From contig JAYGXS010000004.1 in the NCBI GenBank assembly GCA_036362985.1, forward strand, positions 14,931,583 to 14,995,582: a stretch of DNA of 64,000 bases, read 5' to 3'. The notes under the pieces were generated by a model. That model saw only the letters and a program-made list of their open reading frames with translations. It made no database searches and was not told the DNA's origin. Shown here piece by piece: positions 45,891 through 58,700 of this stretch (the first letter of the stretch is position 1; each line of letters begins with the position of its first letter). The stretch is from Ligula intestinalis (taxonomy: Eukaryota; Platyhelminthes; Cestoda; Diphyllobothriidea; Diphyllobothriidae). The translations under genes were made by a program, and so were the position numbers.

Positions 45891-46799
45891 TCAAAATTAC
45901 TTGCTTTTCTTTTTTTATCGGTCGGTTCGCATTGTATCCTACAGATGTGCTGACCTGCTTACATGTTAACCCTTAAAATTAATTTTAAGATAGTTAAGCT
46001 AGAAGGAGGGTCATGAATAAAAATATTTGTATTGCGTGTTAAATTTCCTAAAATCCACTGACCTGCCTTAAGTTAGGAACGTTTGACTGCATTCTTTAGT
46101 GAAAAGCTTAATATTCATCATTGTTTTATGCATACTGAATCAGTGATATATGCATATTTATAAAACTAAAGGCAGAAGGTATGACCATTCTCTGCATGCT
46201 GGGCCTCGTTTAGTCTCTTCAGCTAGCTGTATCAAAATCTAAAACTATAATTGCTCAGGGTATTTGTTTTTCTGCCTTCGATTAAATTAACTTACACGAA
46301 GGAGCTGCACTACTTTTGTTTAATTTGAATGGCATTACTCCTGCTTAAAGCAATATCCTTAAAAGCAGGGGGACTGCGCTTTTCTTAATTAAGTTCGTAA
46401 GAGTATTTTCTACAGGCTAGCAGCTTGAGTCATCATGCAGTTTTGCGTATTAGGGTATAAAAGCACATGCGTATTGCGCATTCTTATAAATAGAACGGGT
46501 AAGCTTTTGTGGTGGAGAGTAAATGTCTTCAACTGTGGCAAAAGCAGGATGTCTTTAAAAAATATAGACCTATTACGTGGCGTAATGCACAAAATGTTTG
46601 CCACATGCTTTCGTACAGAAAAGGGCAATTAAGTAAAGCTGCACGTCTAATTATAATGTGGCCTACGTATTTTTCCGGCAACTTGGAAACATCTCATTTG
46701 ATAAAAGCCTACTACTCAAATAGAAGGAGGTTCCCATTAATTAACGATAGGTGCACGAAACGCGCACATTTTATACAACATTTACATATGCCCTTCGTA
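45891..46799. other. Nothing firmly recognised upstream of PLE-D
   Basis: Short + frames at 46435-46808 could hold decayed PLE sequence, but I see no RT motif. Confidence 0.4.
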
Positions 46800-47150
46800 G
46801 AAAATTAGGTTTTCATGAAATCTTCTACTTGGAGAAAGTGCAGCGTTCGGTATACAACTGGGTGTAATGGCGATAAATTTCAAAATTATGCGACAAAGGA
46901 TGCCTTACCATTGCTCTCCACTTCCAAGTGTGTTAACGCATCTACATGCACTAGCGTATGCAAGTACATAGGGCGAACACAACGGCAATTGGCAGCCAGA
47001 TCCACAGAGCAGTTGCGTAGGTGGCTCTCGAAACAGGACAATATAACCCCTTGCTCTTTTATTTCTGAACATGGATCATTTTGTGGACCCCAAAACGTCT
47101 TTCCGAGTACCTGTTTGAGCACAAACAAGTCGTAACTTGCGCTACCTGGA
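46800..47150 (+). pseudogene. PLE-D: Penelope-like GIY-YIG endonuclease fragment
   Basis: The frame 46815-47135 contains FQNYATKDALPLLSTSKC followed by VNASTCTSVCKYIGRTQRQL and AARSTEQLRRWL. This is a GIY-YIG core (YIG and the Arg that follows it) with the Cys-containing segment that precedes it in some PLE lineages. RT and C-terminus are missing or decayed. It differs from PLE-A, -B and -C and represents another lineage. It lies 600 bp left of the palindromic insertion at 47.75 kb. Confidence 0.65.
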
Positions 47151-47748
47151 GGCAGCCTAGATAGGGCGGTCCAAACTTAACCCTTGTAAACAGTAAGAGC
47201 ATGTGGTTAACCTAACTTTGCCTTTTTCCTCTAACTTAACATTTGTCCGCCAATTTGATGGTTCTCATGGAGTCAGCAACGTCATGCAGCTCCAATACCA
47301 AAATGGTATGTCCTTACCCTAAAAATGTTAGGAATTTACACACCAGAAATATCAACTCGTAGTTTGAAAGCCTTAAACGCAATTCTGATGTAAGTTCTGC
47401 ATCAAAGTAATTAGACACTTCAAAAACTCTTTTATTTTTAACGCAAGGGGTACAATCTATTCAAGAATTTTGTTTTGAAACATAAAAAAACAATACTTAA
47501 AATAAAAAATATGTGCGCATTTGTTTGCTTAATATAACTGCATGTATACCAGTCCTTAAAATCGACGATGAAAAATCACATAAATTGAGCATTTATTATC
47601 CGCTTCTGAGACCTCTAATTAGTTCGACAGCCCCTCATATAAGAACCAGTAGGCCATAGCATGCAACTACGTTTTGGACATTTTGCATGTTCACCACTTC
47701 TTTTAGGTGCATTGATAATTCGACTAGCACTGCAGAACGCAGTAAAAG
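47151..47748. other. Nothing recognised
   Basis: AT-rich sequence between PLE-D and the palindromic insertion. Confidence 0.5.
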
Positions 47749-47847
47749 TTAAATAAGTTGCCGAATGAATGAAAAGGTTCGTGTTCCAGGTATGGATAGG
47801 GAAGATGATTTGCTGAACACCGGCTCAATTTGTTTATTGTCCTGAGC

Positions 47848-47877
47848 TTTCGAACTCTTATAGGAGCTCATCTTCAG
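47848..47877 (-). other. Hammerhead-ribozyme-like core, left arm
   Basis: On the - strand CTGAAGA, T, GAGCTC, loop, GAGTTC, GAAAGCTC: the same order as in the right arm, pointing outward to the left end. Confidence 0.4.
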
Positions 47878-48623
47878 AGGTAAGAAGCAGCAACCAAAAG
47901 GAGGGTAATTATAGTGGCCAAAGGATAATCAACTGTTAGCGGTCGTCTAGGGAAAAGACACATTAACTAGGAAGATGGAGGTCAGGGGGGAGGGGAGCAA
48001 TTATAGTGGTGAACGCTAATTAACTGTCAGTGAAGACGGCTGTCGTTTGGGGTCATGAGCAGTAATTAGTGTAAGGCCTTGTCCCCAGGGAAGAGGGTCC
48101 CGGTGATCCTGCCTCCTCTTCTGGCCGCTTCTTAGTGGGTTCCTGTTCGTTTTCAAATCTGACGTTAGGCGTGGCCTTGTTGAGTCCTTCGCTTACATAA
48201 TGGCGCAAAACTTTGTAGGCCATGGGGAGGTCTAGATGCCTGTTGACGGAGTTGGCATCAGGCTTCTAGACCTCCCCACGGCCTACAAAGTTTTGCGCCA
48301 TTATGTAAGTGAAGGACGAAACAAGGCCACGCCTAACGTCAAATTTGAAAACAAACAGGAACCCGCTAAGAACCGGCCAGAAGAGGAGGCAGGATCACCG
48401 GGACCCTCTACCCTGGGGACAAGACCTTACACTAATTACTACTTATGACCCCGAACGACAGCTGTCTTCACTGACAGTTAATTAGCGTTCACCACTATAA
48501 TTGCTCCCCTCCCCCCTGACCTCCATCTTCCTAGTTAATGTGTCTTTTCCCTAGACGACCGCTAACAGTTGATTATCCTTTGGCCACTATAATTACCCTC
48601 CTTTTGGTTGCTGCTTCTTACCT

Positions 48624-48653
48624 CTGAAGATGAGCTCCTATAAGAGTTCGAAA
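48624..48653 (+). other. Hammerhead-ribozyme-like core, right arm
   Basis: CTGAAGA (48624-48630) and GAAA (48650-48653) enclose a good stem II (GAGCTC with GAGTTC, one G-U pair, loop CTATAA) after one extra T. GCTC after GAAA can pair with GAGC 19 bases on as stem III. The pair that should close stem III next to the cleavage site (A with U) is A with C here, so the motif may be inactive or only related in origin. Confidence 0.45.
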
Positions 48654-48715
48654 GCTCAGGACAATAAACAAATTGAGCCGGTGCTCGACAAGTCTTCTTC
48701 CTTAAATAAGTTGCC

Positions 48716-51700
48716 ATGCGTCCGGGGGTTATTTGAAATTTGATATCAGATCCTCCTTTCACTCAAACAAGCCAAGGACTTTCTTTTGGCGTGCAACTCG
48801 CAGACTCTTTCCTGCGAGTTTTGCTCAAAATTCTACAGGTTTTTAAGTTAGCAACCAAATGCACGATTCAGAACTGTAGTGAACGTCGTTACTTTTCTTG
48901 ATAGATTGCGACATCAGCTCTAAAGAGATGCATACGAAAATTGAATTTAAATAGAAAAAGTACGCAGAACTTCATTGCCACTGATTATTAATTCAGGTGG
49001 CTGTGCATACAGTCAGAATGCTGCTATAATTGCAAACTGTACTACCTGAGCAATACATTCTAAACAGGGGTTTCCTTTAATATTGCATCAAAGGATTTAT
49101 TTACTACGGCAGACAATACATATCCTGACAACCGCAAAAACCTCTGAGAGTGTGCATATCCTTATAACCATCTTTTCCCAGTCGATGCAAGAATTGGACG
49201 GCACATACATGATTTGGCCGGCTACCTAATCCAGCTTCTTCCCAGACCGATGATGCAAGGTCTGGTTAAAAAAGGCCTACGAACCGGATGAGACCAGCTT
49301 ACCAGCCCTAGCGGGTGAGCGCAGTAAACGCATATACAGTTGATCTGTCTGGCGGGGATTAAAACAGTTCTTTTGTTTGGGTTAAAAAAACTCACCGATC
49401 ACATAGCGTAACGTGCTCGTTCCATTGTGCTTAGTGGTAGAGCTAGAGCTCCGCAGGCATTCGACTTCCAATGTGCACAGAGAAGTACCTCTGACAACGA
49501 CAAGGGAGACTGGAATGGCCCTCCGTAGCTTTTTAGGTGACCTCGACCGTATAGTGTGCCTCTAAGCGCAACGTACGAGTAGGACCCGTAATGCGGTCTA
49601 TGAGCGTGCTCCAGCATATTTACTGTTCCATAACGCCACCTGCGGAACTGTCGCACAGTTGGCTCAAGTTAGTAAGTGATGCTCTTACCACTACAATCTT
49701 CCGGTCCGGCTGCATAGGTGAAGCGAAGAAGCTAGACGCCAGATAAGAGGAATGGTGTATTGTGTACAGCAGTCGGGAAGAATATGTAGGAGCAAGTTCG
49801 TAGCTGAAATAGCGTGCTTTCGCATCTGAAGTGTATGACAACGCGGCAGTCGTCACAGTGAATGAGTTAACCTTGAAGGTGATTAGCCAGACTGCGTTGG
49901 GGTAGGTAGACAGTGATGCTTGTGCACTCGCTTCCAGCCGCGGTTGTGACTGCACTCGGAGTTTCTTCAATACAGGACAAAGAACCCATCGCTCAAAGGT
50001 GATAGTGTCGGACTGATAACAAAGAAAATGTGGCTTCGATCCGCCGGAGTTGCTGAACCATGGAATTTGGCATGGCTTGAAGACATTTTCATTCTAGTCA
50101 CCCTTATCTATGTTGGTAGTTGTTTTCTATATTACACGTGTTTCTGACTTCCTAAAATCAGCTAGATATGCGGTTTTAATCTAAAAGAAAAGGCGTCACC
50201 AAAAGATAGCATTTCTTCAGCATAGGACGACGATAGGAATGTTGTAGTAAGCAATCTTCTAGGCTTCACTTAGGGACCTAAGATACTCCAGTTAAAACTT
50301 GAAAACTAACTTTACTGTAACTCAATCAAGGCACATAGCAACAAAAGCAGCCAGTAGCGTGTCCTTTTATAGTTTTTCCCCTGATGTCACACGAAAGATT
50401 ACCTTACACCGATATATTTTAAATACTTAGGCAACATATCTTAGAATCCTTAAAGTTCATATAAGCCACCGTATCTTAAGTGCTCAAGTGTTTTAGGACA
50501 GACGTTCTCCGATGGGCTGATTTATGTAATGTTGAGCGTGTGAGCCAAAAAAGCGTTCTCTGGGACCATCTGTCCATTTGTCCGACTTTTAGGACGTTCA
50601 CTTGAGCCCATTTCCAAGTAATAAAATGTGTACAGCTTATTTTGAACGCGTAGGGACACTAACTATGTTGGACCACCGAATCTCACGCGTGCTGCGGGAG
50701 GTATGGAAGTGACACGTGGATCCTAGTAAAGAGCACATCGATCCTCCGGCAGCCTAAATGGTTTTACGAGAAAAAATGGGTGGCAGAGCTCAAGGTCACT
50801 CCCGGCAGATTTTAACAAAATACGCAGTGAGCTGTACACTTTCCAATTCCTTGACAATGAACTAAAGTGAGCGTTGGAAACTTCGGGCAGAGAACGCTTG
50901 CCCCTCTTCTATTCAATGACCTGGGCTTCACATATTTGCGTCCATTCAGAATTTTAGACGTTGCGAGTAACGAATTTTGTGATGGCAGTGCACTGCACAT
51001 ACACCTCGTTGGAAAATTTCCGTTTTGTCTTTACTATTTGATCCCTGTAGTGCCAGACTCGTTTGTGTTTTAGAAATCAGGGTTTCAAATTAAAAAAGTA
51101 AGTAGGCGTACTGCAGATTTGCAGCAGGAGAGCGTATTAACTTTCTGTTGAACTTGTTACCCTTTAACTTCAACGTTGGGCATTGCAACCTAGTTTGACG
51201 AAATCATCTATTAGTGGGTAAATTGACCTGCATTAGCTAAGGCTGTAGGTATAACGAAAATGTCAGAGGACGCATTTGCATGGTGATAAACTATGCAAGC
51301 GCGCAACATTTTCCACGCGCCCCAATCTGAAAATTCCTGTCTACACATTTGGACAAAGCCAACTTATTTGGCTTAAATAAGGCCAGATGGCTTAGCATTT
51401 TGTAGACGCCGCGTATGCTTAGTGCCGCCAAAAAGGACGCTTTTTTGAAGAAAAAGGCCACTTCAAGCCTCTAGCACTCGGAAGTGCTGATCAAGTAATT
51501 TTAACCTTCAGCAACTGCAGTCTGAAATAACCTACCGTAGATGGTAGTTTTCCTTTTGCGAATAAAATAATCGAGCAGTCGGTAGCGTTAGACGTAAAGC
51601 GTGAAAATCCACCTTTTGGAAGAGCTGTTTAGGCTTATATTTTGTAAATATGTGTTCACACTCCCTAGTCGAGACAACCCGATTAGGGATTTACCGCTGA

Positions 51701-52557
51701 TTATTGTCAGCAAGAGTTCCATAATCTCAAACAACCGTGACTGGGCGAAGAAGTCAAGGCTCACGCATGAATTTAGTCAAGGTGACAAATATAAAAAGTG
51801 TGCAAAATCATGGTTCTTGATGCAAAGAAGATGAACACGCGATCAAAACGACAATAGGTGTATCAGTCTGGGTTTTCGGTTTTGCACGGGAAGCTACGAT
51901 CGGAGGTTCTGAGGATGTAACAGCAATTCGGCGGATATTGTATATTGAGCCACATTGAAAGTAGACTCTCATTCCGCCAGTAAGCCACTCCGCAGAAAAC
52001 ACACACTGGGTTGTCTGCGCTATCCGGGTTCTTTCGTCAGTGGGCAACCTTCTAGGTCATACTGATAAGTGCCCCGTGATAGCTTCAAACGCGTCAGATT
52101 GTGTAAAGTGGGATAATGTACTGAGCCAACAACCCCCTCCTCTATTTTCATTCGTAAGCTGGAACCACTATCGGAGCAGGTTAGTGGATAAACGCAACTA
52201 CTAACATGCCTATTGATCTCATCTATGCATATTGCGAACTTAAAAATAAGCACCAACACTTACCACAAAGGGTGTTTGAGCAACCCACAGCTAACATTTG
52301 GGAAAGTGGCAGAGTTCACATTATGAAGGAGTAATTGCAGCCTAACCAACTTTTGGCTTATCCATCCGAATACCCACTGATATGACTGTGGAACTCGTTG
52401 ATGAACGTTCACCTGACCGGCAATGGAACTCACCTGTTGCACTCTACATTGGTCCTTGTCGTAGGTCCTGAAAGCCGTAGCAGCTGGTAGCAGGCAGATG
52501 AGTTCGGCTAGCGGTCAGGCAACGTTCACCAACAAGTATCAATATCCCCTGACCTGA
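48716..52557. other. Nothing firmly recognised
   Basis: Short frames only. Weak tRNA-like pieces occur near 49426 (TGCTTAGTGGTAGAGC) and 49985, without a full head or family body. Confidence 0.4.
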
Positions 52558-52720
52558 GATAACAAGTTCGCGGCTCAATCGTTAGGGCATTTGATGATGA
52601 TAAAAAAGGTCGCGAGTTCAAGGATTGGGCAGGTGACCACTTGGTGCTGAGTATGAATGACCGAAGAGGGCTAATAAGCCAGAAATGGCCATTCATGACT
52701 CCCTTGCCTTGGTCGTATAT
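52558..52720 (+). repeat. tRNA-derived SINE, family A
   Basis: A box GCGGCTCAATCGTTAGGGC (52570-52588), B box GCGAGTTCAAGGATT (52612-52626), then the body GACCGAAGAGGGCTAATAAG and CCAGAAATGGCCATTC. It shares this order with the members at 40.6, 45.6 and 60.2 kb. Confidence 0.7.
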
Positions 52721-55700
52721 AGTATCCGAGAGATCTTTACTAAAAATTGGAAACATTCCAGGCCAGAGCACATTAAGTGACATCGAGGATGTCTTGATTG
52801 CACACTGAAAACTTATATTGGTGATTAAGGAGTTGAACGCAAGACCCATTTTGAGGTTGAAGACTACAACTGGTTACACCTCGCGACAACAGCACACAGA
52901 TACTTTATGTTTTTATATGCGCGATGCATGCGTGCATTGAATTTGGCCTATTTTATTAACACGGCAGTTTAGGCAGAGGTAAGGTAGTACTCCGGAACAG
53001 CAGGAGGAAGATAAATCGGTTACTAATTGTCATAAGCCTGCTGCAGGTAGTAGCTTAATTTCGTGTCCTTGGGAGGAACATGTTTTTAATGAATTGTAAC
53101 CATCTGAGCACTGAAGCAATAGGAGCAGGTTAAACAGGGGATGAAAGTGACTTCAAGTGTATTCAACATCGCGAACTTCAGTGTACCCTATATTCAGTTC
53201 TAATTCAAATTGTATCTTACGTATACAGGCGTCTTAATGAGCCAATCCCGACCATAAGAAGGACGGAGGTTCTACTGAGTCACCGGTCGACTATCAGCCA
53301 GCAAAACTGTTTTTAAATTCTATGGTTATGTTCTAGTTTCTAGCTTTCAAGTTTGTGTTTCAAGATTCCCGAATTCACAGACTTGCGAAGTTTTCCTTGG
53401 AACGTTGTTAATTTTTATCCGCAATTTATAGCTTCTAGTTTGAAATTTTGCGAAATTCCCGAATCACCCCACATATTTGCGTATGTTTAATTTCAAGGTA
53501 ATCACTAAATGTTCTTTCAGTAAAAAAAAGTTGCTACTAGGTATCTCACTGTTTTAGAAATTTAAGAAAGAAATTCACGAAATCCTGAAGAGAAAACTGG
53601 GCTTTCTTAAGGAGACATTTATATTAGTGTAAGGGACTATACGCGAGGTTTATGAAGCGCGGTGCATATTCGGAAAGGTTTTTCCCTTTGGTAAGGCCAA
53701 TGATAGCACAGGGCTATTTGGTTATAGTGAGTACACTTCAAATTAAATTAAATGCAAAATTATTAAATATCTACTCATATTCATGGAAAATGCACACACC
53801 ATCGGATTTGGGCACCACAGCGACACGCATTTTTGGTGTCCCAGTTTGAGTTGACTAATGACGCAGCAAGGTTCCCTATTTTTAACAGGCTGTCAACATA
53901 GAAACGGTTTTAATTGAGGCCTGCAGACAGAGAAGATCCTTTACACATTTGCGAAATAAATTGGTTTTTAAAACGGAACACAACGCCACACCTAAACCCC
54001 CTACTCATAGAATTCGCGGCAGAAGAATCCGAAGAGAGCAACCCCGAGAAACTTTAAATCTTTGCGTAGGCAGTGTAGTCACTTTTCAGTAGTTGAGTCG
54101 AACTGCACTCCCACCATTGTCATGTGCTCGACCTGCGTTTTTATTTGTTTATTCAAGATGTTTAATTGGCAGAATACTCTTCATTCACCTTCCACCTTTT
54201 GTAGTGTTAGTGCATGCACACATTTGTGAAACTTGTTCTTTCTCTAAACATTTTTTTAGTTTAAAATTGATGAAATAATGGGACCCTCTACATACAGTAA
54301 ATTCATATTTTCTTTCTTGTATTGAACAGTACATTCCTTATATGTCTTCTGTGACATATTCATCTTTTAAGACATTATTTGTTCCTGGAAATGACAAAGA
54401 ACTGGTCACTTGTCAAATTTATTGTCAGACTTGGCACTTGCATTTAAAGTATAATGAGTGGATAACCAAGGAACAGCCACTGAATTACTATAAAGATACC
54501 ATTAATATACCTTACTGCAAATGCGCTTATATGCCAAATACCCGTGGGCCAATACTTAACTCAAATTTTTTGCAAACGTTTGTTTCCTTTATCAAGTGTA
54601 ATTAAAAAGCAAAGTTAAAAAATGAAAGGACACATAGCTATACGCATAGCTTGCGTTACCTTTCGGGTATAAAATCGAGCAATAAGTTTCATTAGAAAAA
54701 ATACGCGAGTACTCCTGACTCGCAAGGGTTTCTCTGAAGTACCATCGCGAATACTTGATGTTCCCTTCAAAAATCCATTTTTAATATTTGGCTAAAGTGA
54801 GTTTCCTTACGACAGCTAATGAAGTTCACTTCATTCCCTCGACGTCCGTTGACCTAATTTCATTGCCATTATCACGCAAACATTGGATATTTACTACGGA
54901 AGCGTTCTTAATCTTCGCCAAACCAATTAACCCTCTTCGGGCAGTTGATATGGAAGCTGCTTTTAACATATTAAATTTTTTTTGGCGAAATTGTCTGTCT
55001 CGCGTTTGGGACAAGCATGTAGCCAGGAGAACGCATGAGATAAATGGGTGATTTTGCTAATTAAAAATGAGATGTCGGCGCTCTTTTGATGACTGCCTAC
55101 ACAAGCCTGTGTAGATAGGTTAGCGAATAAGTTGACAAAGCATATCGTGGATGATGGGTCTCTCAATTTCTTAACTGTGCATAATTTTACCCGTTTTTAC
55201 CCGTGAGAATAAAACAAGACAACAAGTAAAACGTGGTGGCAGGAATGAGGCTCTCTTCGATCTACTATAGTAAACACACTCTCTCGAAAACTCCTAATCG
55301 CAATTCTGAGGTGTGTTTTCTATTAGAAAAAGGTTAGAAAATTGCGGGTTGTACATCAATTTTCATGCAGAATAATCGAAGAAAATTTCGATCAGATTAG
55401 AATGTACACTTTTGAACAAGTCTGTTATGGACCACTTTCGCAAATTATACTCGGTTAAAAAATAACCGATTGCGAACTTTGCAATTTGTTCATGATTTTC
55501 AATAATCTTTAAATTAAAATTAAGTCCAGTTAATAAGTCTTCCCAAAACGCTATGTGCCTACTTGCTGATGTGTGTAAACAGTTTATTCTGCACCAACAT
55601 TTTGCATTATCCTATGCGGTTTCTAATCAAACTTCATTCGTAGTTAAATTAGCCGACTAGAAAGTGTAACTTCACACTTGACCTCTTGTCATGAAATATT

Positions 55701-58700
55701 GTCCAAGATGATAATACATTTTTTTAATTACTTATCATATCTGAATTAATTTTTGCTTTTTAATTACATTTTTAGCATTTATACTCTACAGACACTTCGA
55801 TTGGATCAGGATGATAATTTTTCAATGTACTGCTCCCGAACGGCCCCCATAAACTACAATTTATAAGAAATTACCACTAACGTATCATGAAGATTCCACA
55901 TTATGCTCAATACTATTATAAATTCAAAAACGTACTAGAAGAAATATTCGTAAAATAGTTTTCTTTTTACGTATTCAGCAGAAACTGACATCTATTTTAA
56001 GGTTTTAAGTTTAAAAATGATACCTTTCGACTTTGAACAGCGTGGTTATTACGCAAATACGCTTGAGTCCTACCTTCTGTTAAACTCGCGTTCAGGGTGT
56101 CTAACCAACAGGTAATGTTTTTCAACAGTGAGAAAAATTACGAATTTTTTAATGTTTTATTAGAAAGTGCCCATATGCAGCTTATAGAATGTTTATGCAC
56201 ATATGCACCAGATGGTATAACTTACAAACAATATCAACATCTGAACAGTTAGGATGCTTTATGAACACATATTTCGGGATCCTAAAAAACTCATAATTAC
56301 GAATGCTTACAAACCGAAATCTATGCTTTGTCGAAATAGTAATTTGCTGCCAAATGACTACAAGAGATTATATATTTGCGCTTGTATTCGAGAAGATAAA
56401 TTTCAATTGATAATGGCATAACTAAAAAATTGAAAAATGCATGCCACAAATAAAGCCATTTTGTAAAGAACATATGTTTTGCAGATGACGGGGAAGAAGC
56501 GCGCTCAAAATTTTTGATGTCGAACTGGCCCAAATAGCTGGAGATTATAATGCTGGATAAGTAAGTTTACAACCACTCTTAAATAATTTCTTATCCAAAG
56601 AAAATAAAAGCCAGTGTTTTTGTCAGTATTTCTTTAGAAGGAACCAAATATTAGGTTGAATTTCTTAGTTTGTTCACTTAAAAAAACGAAGTTTAATTAG
56701 AAACCGCACGATCTGGATAGTTAATTAACAATATCCACCAAGTAGCAAGTAGGCGTATGGATTTTTGCGAGAGTTACTGAATGGAATATACTTAAATTTA
56801 TAAGAATGCGGATAATAAAGTAGAAATTTCATAGCAAGCAAGAAGTCATTCCTTATCGAGCGTTATTAGTGAAAACAGCCCAAAGGAAGCTTATCTAAAA
56901 GTCTACATCCTGATCTGACCAAAACAACCTAGGATTTTTATACATGATATGTAATGTGATAATCATAATTAAGTAATCTTTTCTAATTAAAAGACACATA
57001 TAAGTACTTTACCTGTTTTCATGTTCCAATTGTTTTACTAATTTTCTTCCAGCGAACAACATTGCGTAAAATAATGCATACTTAAAAAAATGAGACATCC
57101 ATCTTTCACATAATGCTTTGTCAACTTATTCGGCGAACTACCTGAACAGATTTGGCCAAACGATCGTCAAAAGAGCTCCCGCATCTTATCTCAGCGCTGA
57201 CAGCTCATTTTTAATCAGCGTAATCTCCCATTAATCTCATGAGGATTTTTAAGTACATGTTTGTCTCAAACGCAAGGCTGGTAGGAAACATGTCAATAGT
57301 GGCGTTTTTGCCCTACGACATTTTAATATGCTAATAGCCAATGACATGGCAACTGCACGAAGAGATTTAATTATATTAGTGAAGAGTGTAAGAGCTTTGC
57401 TAACGAAAATTCGGCGTTGGCGAGATATAAATGTATGTCAGTGGATGCCCAAGACATGCGCAAGGAAACCAATTATAGACTGACTGACCATGCCCAATAC
57501 TTAATTATGGATTTTTAAAGGGTGTTTTACTACAGTAGAAAATAGAGCATTCATGTATTAAAGTTGCGAAAGTCTTCGCAAATCAGCATCAACCACGGAA
57601 ACTACGAAAACATATTTTTAGATTTGGCGTGGTAATGGGAATTATGGGGGAGCAGTAGAAACACTGTATAAATGTGGAAGGATGCCAACTATGCGTTAAA
57701 TAAATAGGACTACCTATAATTAATGATAATGGTATTATTGATATGAATTCAGTTTAAGCTTGCATTCAGGCTAGGTCTACAGCTTAAACACGCCCTCTCT
57801 GTAGAGCAGAAACGCTGTTGTCCTTTACTAATGAGCTGTTTCCATTTCAGCGCACCCAATATAATAAAGGAGAAAAATGTCGACATTGAATTGCCCCAAA
57901 ACAACAGAAAGTTTTCTGCAATGTAAAATTCCCTTCTTGTGAGACCTTAAAAAATAATTTAAAACTGAATGCTGATCTCACGGTCTTTGCCAAGGAGAAG
58001 TTTTTGAGTATGCTGCAAGCGCAAGTGTGAGAAGTTTGATTAGATGTTTAAACAAGTGATGGAATTTTACGACGATGATGTACTGGATACTAGAATGATC
58101 CTCTGAAGCCAACCACATTAACGAAATTTTGAGAGGGTCATATGCTTTTTAATACCCAGATAATTAAAGTCATTAAATTAAATGTTTGATGCATTTAGAT
58201 GTCATGTTTGGGGTATTTTTTCATTGAAAAGCCAGTCAGCGGAGCCTTGGGTCCTCATTCCTTGAAGCCATGGTTCATGTTGCGGATTTAATCGATTATC
58301 TTTACCATGATGGTTTCACCGTGGTCGAAATTTAAGGAAGTTAAATATCAGCTCATACAGCGATAGAAAAAGCAGAGCTTGACACAAGGGATTAATGAGT
58401 AGTCAGAATATATAATCTTATGACATCTTTAAGATTGTGATCTCCTGTATCAGATGCGTAAATAAGATAAGCAGTTGCAAGAGGTTTTTCGATTGGTGAG
58501 CAACAGTCATGACGTTTCATTCCTCTTTGACATGACTTCAGTCACGGAATTTTTGACCAAACGGGCAATAAAAGTACTGGCTCACAGTCCAGACACGTGT
58601 ATCGCCAGTATTCCGCTGCTCCTTGGCACAATTGGAAGGAGTTTGGCCGATCTTTGGGTCTCCAAAAATTCCGTGTGTGCTTTCTGCTAGGTACTTCAGT

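Larger units (their letters stand above)
47749..48715. mobile_element. Palindromic insertion of about 940 bp with 14-bp target-site duplication
   Basis: An exact 14-bp direct repeat, TTAAATAAGTTGCC, flanks the insertion at 47749-47762 and 48702-48715. Inside, arms of about 440 bp (about 47796-48242 and 48258-48701) are inverted copies, by eye about 95% identical, with a spacer of about 15 bp. Each arm carries a hammerhead-like core near its outer end. About 33 bases at the left end have no counterpart on the right. A + frame in the right arm (48236-48448) encodes LDLPTAYKVLRHYVSEGRN and a Pro/Glu-rich tail; it could be a leftover of a PLE N-terminus. No RT or nuclease is present, so it is non-autonomous. 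Confidence 0.85.

Noticed and set aside
48236..48448. 70-codon frame as a host gene
   Set aside because: It is contained in one arm of the palindromic insertion and its left-arm counterpart is inverted; at most a leftover of an element protein.
54342..55051. Two + frames of 87 codons
   Set aside because: No domain, no splice context and ordinary AT-rich composition.
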